Below are positions 38,737 to 52,660 of a stretch of 64,000 nt of DNA, piece by piece; the first letter of the stretch is position 1, and each line of letters starts with the position of its first letter. The translations under genes and the position numbers were made by a program. The notes beneath the pieces were generated by a model. The model was given only the letters and a program-made list of their open reading frames with translations. It had not been told where the DNA came from and did not search any database. The DNA is taken from assembly GCA_028583405.1 (NCBI GenBank), contig CM053256.1, forward strand, positions 6,655,527-6,719,526, in the 5' to 3' direction. This DNA comes from Pogonophryne albipinna. Lineage: Eukaryota > Chordata > Actinopteri > Perciformes > Artedidraconidae.

Positions 38737-39450
38737 GACTCCTCAGGCTCTGGGATGTGCTGTATTTCCTCTCTGGTGCCTTGCCAGTGTGTGTGTGTCC
38801 ATGGAAAGCAGCCTGGGCATGTCTCATACACTCCTCAGGGGTGTGTGTGTGTCTGTGCATGTGTGTTCAATCCAACTGCAGCGTCAATGGCCAGTCTGCG
38901 CTCTGCACGCCGCTGTCTGTGGACCTCCGTATCTGCCTCTCTCTCTCTCCTCGCTCTGGTCCTCCCTTGCTTGTCTCGTCCCCTCCCCTCCTCTTTAGCT
39001 CCCCCTCCTCCTCCTCTGTCTTCCCCCTCTTCTGTCTTCCTCCTCCTCTCTGGCCCCTCCACACACTGGATCCCGTCGCTTCTTTCTTCCCTCCCTCCGA
39101 GGTGTCTATCTACACTTTCCAGCAACAGCCTCTTCTCCACAATCGCCTATCTCTCCCTCTCTCTCTCGGTGTCTCATCTTTGTTTTATGTGTCAACCAAG
39201 CCTCTCTCTGTTACTCTCACTTTCCCCCCGCTGCCTCTCGTTTATTTGATCTTATTCCCCTCTCCCTGCTTCCATCTCCGGCGTGCTCCTTTTTTCTTTA
39301 TTCTGACTGTTCCCTTGCTTTCCCATGAATCTCTCTCTTCCTTATCTCGCCCTCTGTGTTTCAAACTCTGTAAATATCTTGCTGCCTTTCCTCATTTGCT
39401 CTTTTTGTCTCTTGTCATTTTTCTCTCTTTCATTCAGCACGTTTAGAAAA
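38737..39450 (-). promoter_or_regulatory. probable 5' UTR and promoter region of znf385d-like gene
   Basis: Directly upstream of the start codon exon the sense (minus) strand is purine-rich, with long GA/GGA runs (densest at about 38930-39190) and short CA tracts at 38780-38870. GA-rich leaders of this sort are common at first exons. No clear TATA box was identified. The plus strand is open for over 200 codons here, but only because the CT-rich sequence lacks stops; the product would be Ser/Leu/Pro low complexity and is not credible. The role is inferred from position and composition; the transcription start was not located. Confidence 0.45.
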
Positions 39451-40924
39451 AGTAGAAGGTAGCTGGAAGAAATTAGGTTATGTTGGAAATGTAAAGGGGA
39501 TTATCACCACACTGCAGTTCCACTCAGTTCTACAAGTGTTTTAGTATCTTTCAGCTGTTTTGGTTTAACAGCCCACAACTTTTGGATCACTCTCGCTGCT
39601 TTCATCACCCTCATTTTCAGCCACGACACACTCCAAGACCCTACCTACTCTGTATTAAACTGCAGGCAGACACAGTAAGCAACTAGCTGGTGAACATAGT
39701 GGAGAATTAAGCAACTAAAGAGTCCAATATTTTTCCCAGGAGTCAGTGGAGACCAAAAACAGCGCTAAAAGAAGAGTGAATATTGCACTTGCTTTCAACT
39801 TATAACCAAATGATTTCTAGAAGGAATTTCTCTCGTTTTTAACAACTCAAAGAATGATAAGTCAACTCGATTCACAAGCAGGATGATTACACAAAATCCT
39901 GCACATAGCCAAGTTAACTTACGAGAGGCACTGCCCATGACTCTTGTTTAGCACGACTGTCGTTAATCGCACTCCACATACGCCATTGAGATGTTGAAAG
40001 CACCTGCTCTCTGAAACAAAAATAAATGACAGTCGTTTATGAGCCTTTTTTATAGTGTAAAAGGAGAGCATTCACTGCTGCCACTGGTGGCCAAAATGTT
40101 TTAATCACTAGGTGTAAAAGCTCTTCTCAAGCCCAAAAATGTCTGTTTCTAGTCCAGTTAGAAATTGCGAAACATCTCTGGCGTCTTTAATTTGACCTGA
40201 TTTGTATTGACATTAACGGAAAAATATGTATTTTCTTCTTTACTGTTATTATTTTTTTGGCAGTTTGTATTCTCTCCTTATCTCAGCCTTATTTTGGAAC
40301 CATGGTTAATTTATTTGTAATAGTTTACAGGCTCTGTGGAGAGGACTTTTTCTTAAACTGTGAATTTTAGAGATATCTGTCAAACCTGATTTATACTTAT
40401 GCAGGCTGCCGTGTATTAGTGTTTAGGTAGAACTTGTACTATCTTATTTTCAAACTTGGATGCATAACTGCTGTGCTGTCACACTGATATTGTCCTTCCC
40501 TGAAGTAATTTCTGGAGAAATATAGACAAACAAGTTTCTCAATTTCCCTTTTTCCCAATTATGGAAACCAGGTTTCTTGTTTACTTGACATCAAAGAAAT
40601 CAGATTACTGCACAAAGCTGACAGTAACACAGTTACTTAAGTGTGTGTAAGTGCACTGATTGATTTTCTTCGTTTGTGTTTCCCTCCCCCCTTTCACCCT
40701 TTGTGAAAGGGAGCTGTTTTATTTTCTCTCTGAAGCTCACACACTCATGCCGAGACTCTTTCTGTTGCATTTGACTCCCTTCAGTCTTGTTTCGCTCTCT
40801 CCTTCTCTTTCTTTTCATGAGTAGTTTTTTGCCCCTCTCTAGCTGGTTGTAATCAGACTCAACAGGAGCTGATATCAGGCTGCTGCTGCTCTGCAGGCAT
40901 GACTCTCCTGCTGCTCCTCTCTAA

Positions 40925-41029
<105 letters not shown>

Positions 41030-42959
41030 TTTAAAAGACACAAAGCATGATAAAACTATGCATCTATCTACTACCCACACTTACGAATACAGATAAGAAG
41101 TAAAGCTCAACAAGATATATATGTAGGCTAGAGGCAGCAACAACAATAAAACACGCACGCACGCACACACACGGTTAAAAACAGATAAACAACCACACTT
41201 TTGAAATGAAATACACACTGAACATACCTTTGAAAGACGCACCCAACTCCTAACATTTTGCAGACCCACATGGACCCAAACAAAGGCAATATGAAAACAG
41301 ACTCATTTATCCACAAAGAAAAGTCCAGTGAACCTGCACACCCACTTAAAGGCCATTGCACAGCGGGGTCATGGCGAATAAGCTTAACAAAAACAAAAAC
41401 AATACATACCGGTATCGACTAAAATTCGCGGCAGTTGCAACACAGACCTGAATTATTTGCGGAGTCAGAGGACGGAACTTGGATCGTATTGAGAGTAGCG
41501 TCAGGTAGTCTGCAAGAGGTGAGTTATTGTTGAGTCTAAGCTAATGTGGTTAGCTGCTATATTATTAGTACATTTGAGTTCCCACTGGTAAACAGTTTGG
41601 CAGGAAACGTGTCTAGGGCTTTTATTGTGAAAGGAAGGAAGAAGTGGTCTGTCAATGCTGAAAGGAAAAATAAAGTTTTTTTTTTTTTTAAATAGTCAGG
41701 TTAGTGTCCAGCTTTTTTTCTCCAAACATGTAACAAAAACATTACAATTCAAATAAAAAAGAAGTAAACAAAACAATCATATGCAACGAACATATGTAAA
41801 GGCCCATATTGCGATATTTGTTTTACGAGCACTAAAAAAATAATATTTGTAGGTGATTAGAAATGGCTTCCAAATGTTTGTCAAACTGTAATCCTCAATT
41901 CAAAAGGATGATTACATAATAACTAAGAGCTGACATATCATCACTGCTTCCCACCTGATATAATATACCTACTGAATGTAATTGTAAATAATTGATTTGT
42001 CTGCGTTGTCCACACAAACCATGGGGGCGGGTTTTAGCAGCCCTTTGTATCAATTTTGTATGTCTTTATGATGCAGTTGAGGCGCATCAGAGGAGGGGGC
42101 AACATCTCCCACAGACTTTACAGCTGTTTTGAGCTTATAACTCAATGTGCATATTAGTGAGGCGCAAAGGCAGTGTATACAAACTGGTCAGTAGAAGCAA
42201 TGCCATGGATAGATATCAATCTTTTTTAAATCAGTTTTCGGGTACACCACTTGTTAGCTACTAACTTGTGTTGCCAGGCTGGATAAAGCTAGCAGGTCGA
42301 CGCATGAGTTTACACCTTGTGTGTGCTTTCTCTTCATACTTCATCCTAAGGTAATACCAGGTAAAGGCTTGCTGGTGTGTTTAGCGATAAGCTAATAATC
42401 CAAATCCTTTCTAGTTTAAATGTTTTCCTGTTGCAAACATATACACACACAATAAAGCAATGAATGAATGTAATACATTGGTTGTACAAGTGATATCAAA
42501 GAGAATCTGGAGGCCATTAAATGTAACAACTGTGCACGTCCGTTTCCAGAAATAACCAAGAAGATAGCAATCGGTTGTCTCCTAATTGTCAAAGTTTTAT
42601 TTTTCCTTCTCAATACCCCAGAGTTGTTCCACTGGTAGTGACAATCGATGGTGTTGTTTTAAGGATTCAACTCGCATGAATGTCATCATCACACCTCCAG
42701 TGTTTGAGGTGTGAATGTGAAGCTAAAAAGCAACAAGAAGGAGCAGAAGCAAGCACTGTTTTTATTTATTTTTCTCTAATCAGCTCTCATTATGCTTTAT
42801 TGCATCTCACCCAAATTGATAGACAAATATATGTTAGATGTTTCTCTGGTGTAAAACTGCTAACAGAGGCAATCAATGACTTTACGTTTATATGTGTGCA
42901 AATAGCATAGTTTGATGCTATTCCATGCCCATGTTTAACTTCCGCCTGGAATTATGGTG

Positions 42960-42962
<3 letters not shown>

Positions 42963-43028
<66 letters not shown>

Positions 43029-43030
43029 AC
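42963..43030. repeat. (AC)n microsatellite
   Basis: Nearly pure AC units with one T interruption at its right end. Confidence 0.95.
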
Positions 43031-43151
43031 TTTGTCTGATTGGCCCACTGTAACGCTGCGGCTGAAGGTCAGACAGAATTGACCGCTTTTGAGCCCCGGC
43101 TGCTGGTATCGACTAAGAATGAGATGGTTTCTCGATCAAAGTGATGTCTCC

Positions 43152-43178
43152 CACACACACACACACACACACACACAC
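43152..43178. repeat. (CA)n microsatellite, short
   Basis: About 13 CA units, 120 bp right of the longer tract. Confidence 0.92.
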
Positions 43179-46100
43179 CCCTAAACGCACACTGAGATAT
43201 CAAGCCAGACAGTTGGTGGCATCATCAGCTGTCTGCTCAGAGTGGGGGGAAAAAACAGAATCAAATATATTATATGTTCTCAAGTGCTGTGTGTGATCCC
43301 TCTATGCTATCATCCCCTTCAGGCTCCTCTGCTGCGGCCATTTTGCACAACACAGATGTTTTCAATTAATCCTGAATTCCCATTTTCCCTGTCCACCCCC
43401 CACCCTCTCCCACGACTCCCCTACAGAGTACAGCTCCAGTAAATAAGTTTATTCTATCTGAAATGGCAGCTCTCCCCTTTTCTCTCTCTCATTCCTCTTT
43501 ATCCTCTCTCCCCACTTCCATCTTCCATTCCTTTATCCTCATTCCCCCATCCTGACGTTTTCCACCGCGCACCGGCGAATATGCTTTTTAACCTTGACTC
43601 GCAGGTGTCAGTGCAGAATGGGGCATTATTTGTCACCATAAATAGCGTTTTAAGCAGCGGCAGCAGCCCTGCACGAAAAGCCCAGTGTGCCTCGTGCGAG
43701 TGCTGCCCGGGATACTACATTAATCTTGCTGTCACTTCCATGACGCTTTTCATTAGTTATAGGGTTATCTGATCAACAGGCAGACACTCCACTTTTCAAA
43801 GCAGTCCACCAGCAGCCAGGGAGAGGAGAGAAGAGGAGCTGGAGGTTTGTAAAGAGAATGAATGAGACTTAAAAATAATCAAAGGAGGACTTCTGATCAA
43901 AGTGTTTTGGAAGGTGGACCCATGTGGCGCCACTGAAAACCTGCTGACCCTTTAACAGAAACATTATGTGATATGAAAATCAAAAAAATGTGTTTCTTAT
44001 CAGTTATAATTTGTCCGTTTGGATGATTTTATCTAAATCTCTCTTTATAATTGGTCTCAATCAGATTGTTTTATTAAACACAAGCAAAACAATCTGTCAG
44101 AGTGTTGAAATAAGGACATTTACTTTACTCAGAAAATAAACTTACTTGAAAAGTCAGCATAATTACAGTTCAATCCCTCAGATTTTCATAAAAAACAAAC
44201 TTCATTCTTGTTGCCACTTTTCAGCAATATCAATTCAGTGTATTTACATCCTGTGATTAGTTTTCCACATAGTAGCTTTCATTGTTTGTGGCGGAGTCCA
44301 CCGCTCCTGGCCTGGATTCAAAATGCCTTCACATGCACACGATTCACAGAAAACAACACATGCTTGTAATCCAGCTTTACTGTTTGCAATTCCCTTTCAT
44401 TGATATCAGCCTCGCTGTAGCTTTTCTGTTGTTTTTCTCCAAAGTAGCTGTTTACAGTAGTAATACAAAAAAAAAGGATGTTACCATGGTAACCACGGGT
44501 GCGGTTAAATCAAGCAAGACTGAAGTCATATTTCTAAGACTTCATGCTTGTGTGATTGCCTGCCTCTTTAGTTTTATTTCAATTCTTATTCCACAAAAAT
44601 GACCAATAAAGACAATAAGTATAGTAAGAAGAGCAGCTTCTAAAACAGTGTATTTGCATCTGGGTTCAGTTCATATTCTCATGCTGCAGTTATTAAGATG
44701 AATATTAATGTCAGCTTGTCCTCACTGACAAGTCGGTGTAATGCAAGATGTTGTAATGCTCTGTAACATCTATTATCGACACACCTCTCTAGCGCGCCCA
44801 GCTGAAATGTCATGACAACAGAGTCAGGAAAAAAATGAAATGTAATAAGCTGAAGCTTTTTTGAGGAGCCATTATGAGTCATTCACAGAGAGAAATATTA
44901 TTACCACACAAGTTGAATTTCTACACCAGATGAGAAAACTCGGGGCCACATCGGCTTGATCAGAAGCTTTTTTAAATTTGGCTCAGCATTACGCTGATGA
45001 CTCTCATTGAGGTTTTATGAACTGTTACATAAACCTGCGCCATGTCGAATGTGGCTTGTGTGTAACCCACCTCCACGTGTGCCGACTGCACTGCGGCCTG
45101 CTTCCCTCCCACTAAGCCTTCTGGGATTAAATATGGTTTCCCACCATTTCCCCTCCATGTGTTTTAAATCTTTGGCAGAATAGCGAACAGGCGAAAGATA
45201 ACAGCTCGTACCTGTAGGGCAGAACACTGGCTGAACAAAGTAGATGGAGCAGTTTTATTCTGAAATTCAACATACACAGCTGAAACAAATGCCAGTATTC
45301 TGAAACCAAGCTGGCAGTTTCCAGTTACAGCGATGAGTCATCCAAATCTGTGTGGAGAATAGTTTTATTTTTTAAAAGATCAATGTTATTGAAATATTAA
45401 CTGAAGGGTTTCTTCGCTGTGAGTTTAAGGCCAGGTTCAATGGCAGACTATAGCAATTAAGAAATATTACACACATAACACCGCTGCAGTCACACTTCCA
45501 GTTGCCTTTAGATTGAACATGGAAAATAAATGTGGTTTCAGGTTATCTGTTTGAAAATGCTGCGGCTGCATACTCTGCAAAGCTCGGCCGCTTAAACTGT
45601 TGATCTGTCTCTCATCCTGTTTCTTTATATGTTCTTGCCAGAGTTTCTCAGCAGAGAGGATCAAAGCGTCTTCGTAGTACTTTTCAACATCCTCCTAAAC
45701 CACCAGCACCCCCCTTTTTTACCCAATAAGGTAATTGGAAACAGACAGTGTGCGGCACCCTGCATGGGTACTATAACCGTTAGCAGGAACAAAAAAACAA
45801 AGAACAATGATTGCAAGACTGCTGACTGCTAAACAGTGTGTCTCTGATACTTAATTGTAACATCTGAACGTCCTGTTCAGAAGAGATAAAAAGAAACAAG
45901 ATAAAAAACCCTAACCCTAAGTTAATACTTTATTATTAAGTATCAACATCTGGGGATGTTCAACATGCCTTTCATCACATTTCAAAAGGATTTTTATTTT
46001 CATTACATTCTGTCAGAGAGTGGTAGATACACGTTAGTTTTCAGATAAAGATTGCAACATCAACATGAGATGTGTATCGTTGTCTGATAAAATAATTGCT

Positions 46101-46202
46101 TTCCAAAAATGTGGACATATTTAGTTTTTTGGACATGATTGGATATGATATTTATTTATTTATTGGCATATTTTGCCTCATTAATACCGTACATGGAAGA
46201 AA

Positions 46203-46360
46203 CTGAAACATTGACTTTAATTAAATGTATTATGTCAACACATTTCACAATACTGTATTAGGTTAGTTTCGTAATATTGCTTTAATTTAACCTAATGCCG
46301 TTATGTGAAATCTGTTGACATAATACAATGAATTAAAGTCAACGTTTCAGGTGTTTCAGT
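46203..46360. repeat. long imperfect hairpin (foldback), arms about 63 bp
   Basis: The left arm, 46203-46265 (ACTGAAACATTGACTTTAAT... to ...GTATTAGGTTA), pairs with the right arm, 46288-46360 (TAACCTAATGCC... to ...TGTTTCAGT). The arms match closely, with a few mismatches and one 8-base bulge near the base (right arm). The loop is about 22 bases. It is AT-rich, has no coding capacity and no clear target duplication. It may be a foldback MITE or, less likely, a source of small hairpin RNA. Confidence 0.8.
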
Positions 46361-48415
46361 GTATGTAGCAACATGAAGAAAAATCAGTAACATCCTTAGA
46401 AATGGTAACCCACAGCACAGGGCTTTGACACCTGAGACCAGGGTTGTGTATTCCCCGTGTGGTTAGGTTTACGCTACAAGAAGTTCCTTTGGTTAATGTT
46501 CAGGAAAGATGGTGGTTTTGGTTTTTCTTTTATATAATTACTACCCTAACCTCAAGTGCATTGAGATGCCTTAAAATAACTTTAAAAACTGTGATTTAGT
46601 TTCCAGAAGGAGATGAAAACTGTTGTCCCTCAATGTTTTTATAGATATGTTTTGTTATTATGTTGATGGAAACATAATGAGGTATTATATTAATCTCATA
46701 ATGGATTAAATGTTGGAAATAAGGACAAATATAAGTCTGGAGATACAAGACGTTCAAGGAAACTCATTTTGAATTTAGGACCATTTGTATTTTTTCTCTT
46801 CAGATTTTTAAGGTTTTACCACAAAAGTATAAAAAGGGACAATCTTTATTTGATGCTTAACATTTAACCTCACTGAATAAATCAATTGTGGAGAAATTGA
46901 CATTGTTGCAGGAGTAACTTAAGGATACAGCTTTTCAATTTTCACCTCTTGTATTTTCACTTCCCACCTCTGGATGAACTCTGTCAGCCCCTCTTATGTA
47001 ACGAACAGCATCCAGTATAAGGTTTCATTATCAGCCTTTTATCAGCCTGTCATTCATCCACCTTTCACATGATGGATTTTCCACCCTGTAACTTTGTAAT
47101 GAAATCTCATTTTCTGCACACATTTAATTTGTTCATTTAATTGTTCAATTATATCGTGAAGAATGGCGCAGTGTCCGCAGCACTGAAAAGGATCTTAAAT
47201 TGAGTAAAAAAAGTTGAGGAGCTGCTTTGAATACATAAATGGGAAAGGACGAACTGAGACACTCTTCCTTTCGTTTCAGCCGAATGCGTTTATCAGGCTG
47301 TGGGAAACTTCAATTGCACTGAATGTTTTGTAAGTTAATCTTTTATTTAAAGGTCTAATCTGTCCCAGAGACTCCTTACCATACAATATATGGGTCGCCC
47401 TGACTTGACAAGCTGTTAATCTTTAAAGAAATTCGATTAGTCTGACTTTCAAAGGAGAATTGACGAGTCCCTGTTCTTTTGTAACCCAAAGCACTATTTC
47501 TAATGTTTTTGTCGGAAAGTGGAGATATTTAAAGGTAAAGCAAGTGTTAAGCTTCAGAAATCCCTACTAGTAAGAAACATTTGTCAGTAAGTTTTATTTC
47601 AGGGAATTAAAATAGTGCCAACATCCTGGTTACTTTGATCTGAAAACACCACACTGCCCAAGCAGAAAACATCAGGGAAGTCATGCTCTAGCAATAAAAC
47701 CAATTCCAGATTGACTCTGCAGCTTGGCTGTTGTGATTCCCTCCACCTCTATTTCCCTCTCTCTTTTCAATCTCACTCTCCTTCTTTCTTTCCACTTTAT
47801 CTGTCTTTACAGCTTGTAAAGCCGAACAGGCAGAAAGAGATGAGCCGAGGTATTGATCTCAGGGGGAGGGTGAATTGCTGCAGTCTAACGAACACAAATT
47901 GGTGTCAAAAGCTCATCACTCGACTAAAAGACAAGTTTGCCTCAGATAAATGTTTACCGCCACTCAAAGACATCTAATGGAAAAAAGACAGGATTAACCA
48001 AAGTCCTTAAAGAGCCTGTGACACGAGTTTCCCCCATCATCCAAACCCATCAATTTGAGTAAATATTGTCCCCTTGAAAACCGTTACTGAACTGATTTTG
48101 GATATTTGTACTTTGATAACCATTAATCTGCCCTTCAATGTTGACCATTTTCTGGATCTTCTCGGGGATTCTTCAAGTCCCGCCAAATTATGGGTGACGT
48201 CATTGCGGGCACAGCGCTCCAGCTGCACCGTTCAGGATCCCAGCATCTGCATGTAAACACGATGGCGCACACAGCAGCAAGCTCAGACAGCGATGACAGT
48301 TTAATTTTGAACGTGTCTGAGAGCTCATATGAGGCTGAAGGATCGGTTTATGTTGTATCTGTTAGAAGTTTAGGAATTAGGTGCGTCAATATGGGCGATC
48401 ATACGGTCATGTAAC

Positions 48416-49296
48416 CAGTGGTGGACTGGGACTAAAAATCATCCCGGGACTCTCGACCGGCCCACTTCGGTACCGCTAGTAAATTGTCAACGGGGGGAGT
48501 GGGGGATGTCGGGGGCGGCGGGTGCTGTAGGCTGGGGAAGGCTAAGCCTTCCCAAATATTTGTGTCACTGCATCCTGGTAAAATACAAATATAATGTATA
48601 ATGTCTGTGTCTTTGACATTAGCGCTGCGAGCCACCTGTGCCCTGTACTACGAAGCCAGTTCAACATACCCTGGATATGTTTGAGTAACAAACAAACTAA
48701 CAACAACAAACTAACAAACGAGATCTCGCTAAGCGGTCCTACGACGCTGGTTATCAACTCGGTAAATCAAGCCAGGGTTTCTCTCACCAGCTGAGAGCGC
48801 GTTCACGTCTAAGACACGAGTGGATCTGACTTTAATTACATTTGACTTGAGTGTTTCGTCAACATAATGTGTTGCTTAAAATAATACTTCTGCATACAGT
48901 ATGTGACACTGTGAGTGTTGCACGGCCAGATACGGCTGGAGAAGCTGACTCAGATAAGGAAATATATGATATATTATGATATTATATGATCGATGATCTG
49001 ATTGATGATGTAATATGAATGATAAGTGCGACACGTCGGCGTCTTCTCTGCATACGGCAGTTTAAACTGTATTTCCTTTATCCTGTAATATAACTTGAGA
49101 GATTTAAACTCCGCACACTGAGTTGATCTCTTTTCTATAGACGCCGGAGGCGGGCAGCGTCAGGTAAAAAAAGTTATTTAGCCTTCCCAAACCTGAGCCT
49201 CACGCGCCGCCTATGGGGATGTACTAGTGACTTATCCGACCGGCCCACTTCGGTACCGGCCCATCGGGATTCGTCCCGATGGCCAGTCCGCCACTG
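48416..49296. mobile_element. hAT-like element (CAGTGG...CACTG), second layer of nest
   Basis: Terminal sequences CAGTGGTGGACTGG and CCAGTCCGCCACTG are inverted with one mismatch. The 20-base word GACCGGCCCACTTCGGTACC occurs near both ends in direct orientation. The flanking 8-mers do not match, so the target duplication is lost or the ends were rearranged. Without the inner element it would be under 200 bp. Confidence 0.68.
48510..49214. mobile_element. inner element with perfect 8-bp target duplication, third layer of nest
   Basis: GGGGATGT is found at 48502-48509 and again at 49215-49222. Between them are imperfect inverted ends, left GGGGCGGCGGGTGCTG...GGGAAGGCTAA and right TTAGCCTTCCCAAA...CACGCGCCGCC. 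The 8-bp duplication fits hAT. An internal block (GTACTACGAAGCCAGTTC... to ...AAATCAAGCCAGGG, 48643-48780) looks like yet another repeat. No transposase was found. Confidence 0.68.
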
Positions 49297-49375
49297 CACC
49301 CAGCCCACGTAAACTGTCAACGGGGGGAGCCTCGCTGCGGGGAACCGGTGGACCTAGTGTCCCGATCGGAGTGGG

Positions 49376-49396
49376 AATAATAATAATAATAATAAT
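49376..49396. repeat. (AAT)n microsatellite
   Basis: Seven AAT units inside the piggyBac-like element. Confidence 0.95.
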
Positions 49397-50101
49397 CCGT
49401 GCATTTTATCCATTAATTTCCCCAACATTGTGGTAAAAAAAAACACACGTTTAATCCATGTTGGTGTACTACAACTACAAAAAGCATCGGTTTGTTTTCT
49501 CATCAGGAAATGCAGACCGGCTCAAACAAACGATTTTTAATCATCATTCTCACGATCATTTAATGTATCTTATGTTCGCCGAATTGACATGAAAGCACTA
49601 ATAAATGTAGTTTAATCCACTTGAGTTTACAAATACAAAAATAATCGATTTGTTTTTATATCACATCCTACGGGAGGAAATTCAGCAGCTCTCACTACCG
49701 ATTTGTAATCCTAATTTAATCATCATCTTCACCACGATCATGTATGTTTATGTTCGTTATTGACATGAAAGCACTGACAAATATGAATATACTGTAGTCA
49801 ACTTCATTAAAACGTTATTAACGTGCCTAAACTCAGTAATTCACAATTTCTACGCATGACAACACACTTTGTCCGTGTTTCGCTCTCTCACCGCACAGTG
49901 AAGCGTTCCCGCATTGACGTCACTTCCGGCTTCCCCCAAAACTTCAAAATGACTCGAAGGAATTTCCCCGCGATGTTCGAAATTATTGATATTTATCGGA
50001 ACGGTATCGCATCTTCTTTTTTAAACTGACGGTTCGAGATGACTAGTAGCCCAATATTTCATTGCACAACAGTTGTTGGGATGCTGTCACAGGCTCTTTA
50101 A

Positions 50102-52660
50102 GAGGCATCAAAGTTTAAAGATGATTTAAGTGGAAAATAGAGCTGATGTAAATGTCAGATTTGATGTTTTTCCTCTTATCTTGGACTGTTTCACTCTTTC
50201 TCTATGTGTTGATACATACTTTGGACACACAAGACTGTAAAAAAGAGCCAGCTTACTGCAAGCCTTCGGCGATGAAGTCACTCTATGTCAGGACAGAAAA
50301 GTCAAAACAAGAGTTCTGCAATTTCTGTAAAAACATGGTGAACTCTGGTGGACACTAGAATGATGTGATCTAAGACAACAGGCGTCCAAAATGGATTTTA
50401 TTCGCAGGCACTTCGACCGCCAGCGGCTGTGATTCCCCAAAACTGAAGCGAGGATTATTCACTCTCCACTCCCCCTTTAGACACGAGAGCAACGGTGGAA
50501 CCTCTACCTCTGCCAAACTCTACACGTAAAAGTTCCCAGTTTTAACAGAGTCTAATTGGATACTGATGTGTTCCTCAAGACCTAAGCCAACTCCATAAGG
50601 TCCCCTTTAAAAGTCATCGCCGGCACTAAATCAGGAAAAGCAGCAATGTGTGCTAGAGATGGCAACTATCTAAACATCTGTTTTTACGAGGAACATAAAG
50701 AGTAAACTGTTGTTGTTGCAACACGGTCCGCAGTTCATAACCCCTGGAGATGCATACAGAACACCATTACAAATTCAGACATTGACACATACTGTAACAT
50801 TCATTAGGACAGAGTGGAGGCGTTAAGACTCGTTGAATTGGATGAGATCTCTGTGGCAGCTATATATGAAGAAATATCGCTGGCTGGCTGATAGCCAATC
50901 ATCTGACTTGTGTTATGTTGAAAGACGAGGAGGTATTACCGGTGGAATGTCATTACCTACACACCAGGGATGGCTTTACGAGCGCTCGAAACAAAGTGTG
51001 TCGCTGTGGTAACATTGTCAAGTCAAGCCTGATGACTAAAACTTCAAAGTATCGTCCAAGAGTCTGCACTTTATCCTGGTTGATCTCTGACTGGGACTCT
51101 TTCCGCTGTTGTCGTTGGCAGTCTCAGGCCTTAATTAAACCTGCCAAGAACGGGGCGTTTCTCTGGGAATAAATCAGGGAGCTTGCTGAGTAACACAGTA
51201 CCGTGGTCCTAAAGCTGTTCTGGTGCGGTAATATCGATTGCAGCTCAAGCGGCTCAACCAAGCCTTCAGAATGTCGGGTCAATGCGGATCTGATTTGCAT
51301 CACCGTCTCAGAAAACTGAGTTGGAAGTTTCCCTATGAAATCTCCAGATGAGCGCCTGGTGCAGCTGCTGAGTCTGTATTGAGGTCATTATGGATGCTAG
51401 AGGAAATGACAGCTGAGACAAACCAAGACTTATCTTTGCTGCACTTACTGTTTGTTTCCATCCGAATCAAAGCCTTGTGTGGAAGAAGCAGCAAGATATC
51501 TTAAAATTCAGCTTGTTTGTTTGATTGCTTGGTTGGTTGCGTCAGTATGCGTCTTCCCAAATAAAAGTGTATCCCTTTTTATGTTTTATTTGGAGAAGTT
51601 CTTTATAACAACCTACCCAATGAACCGCACATCTTTTACAAACCTTAGACTGCATTACTCTGTAAACATTTTATTTATTCGTGTTCTCATTATGCTTATC
51701 TTTTTCATTCATTTATTTTAATTTATTTTCCAGCAATTTAAATATGAAAGATAATTAAATAATTACCTATAACTTACTGGAGGAACATAGCTTCTCATTA
51801 TGAGCAGGAGAAGTAATTATAAGTAGCATAAGAAACATAATGTGAACATCCTCTATCCTATTAACAATAGGTGGCTCAGGTGGCCTAAATTAATGTAGGA
51901 CAAAGACTTGTTTTCTCACAGTAGATGTCCTGTTTTTAAAACTTTACTGCAAAACAAAACCCAGTGGATATTTTACTCACAAGAGGTGTAGATCCTGGGA
52001 TTTAAAAAATCTATTTTCCTATCAAATCTGTCTTCATTAGTTTTTTCAACAACCAAGAATGTTCCTGAGATCAGGAATGCACTGGGTTTAGTAAGCACTC
52101 CACTGCCTATACAAGCATGTCACACATCCACTCGCCATGCTTAAAATGCATTTTGTGATCCGATCCAACATTTTCTTGGCAGGTCAACAAAGGCTGCGTT
52201 TGTAAACCATCTGAAAAAATGGTTGCTGTATTTTCCAGCGTCCCTTGATTAGCGAGCTGAGAGGAGAGAAGAGGAGCTGCAGGAAATTAATGCAGCAGGT
52301 CGACCCTACAACCAACGTGTAATGAGTCCTTCATTTCATGACAAAAAAACAGACAGATCTCATCAGTGCATTGTGCTAAATGGACCCAGATCTCATTGTC
52401 GAGTGTGTTTATTTTAATAACAGCTAGCGGGGATCTGTATTAACTCTTGTCCAGTATTTCATTTATATATTTATAGTCCTATGTCTCGGGAGTAACTCTT
52501 TGGAATATTTAATTTGCAAAAATGGGAAATACACTGAATTACAAGTTAATAATAATAATCAATGTAGTCATTTGTTTACATAATCTGATCACTAGTTTGG
52601 GATATTTCACCTTCTTTGATGGTTGGTTTACAGAAAACAACATTGGCGCGTTCACACCGG
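50102..52660. other. non-coding sequence between two mobile elements
   Basis: No reading frame with recognisable features, no terminal repeats. Mixed composition, with a somewhat GC-richer part at 50390-50640. Confidence 0.55.

Larger units (their letters stand above)
48011..50097. mobile_element. piggyBac-like TTAA-flanked element carrying nested insertions
   Basis: The ends AGAGCCTGTGACA (48011-48023) and TGTCACAGGCTCT (50085-50097) are perfect 13-bp inverted repeats, and TTAA flanks both (48007-48010, 50098-50101), the piggyBac target. Subterminal inverted similarity is also present: GTGACGTCATTGCGGG near 48193 and CCCGCATTGACGTCAC near 49909. No transposase is encoded; without the nested 881-bp element it would be about 1.2 kb. 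Confidence 0.78.

Noticed and set aside
38757..39446. 229-codon open frame and two overlapping ones on the plus strand
   Set aside because: Low-complexity Ser/Leu/Pro product from CT-rich DNA antisense to the probable 5' UTR.
45906..45919. AACCCTAACCCTAA, telomere-like
   Set aside because: Only two units; no array and no other sign of a telomere or fusion.
48074..48414. Short plus-strand frames with acidic Ser-rich product (SDSDDSLILN)
   Set aside because: Lie inside the piggyBac-like element near its left end; too short, no transposase motif, likely fortuitous.
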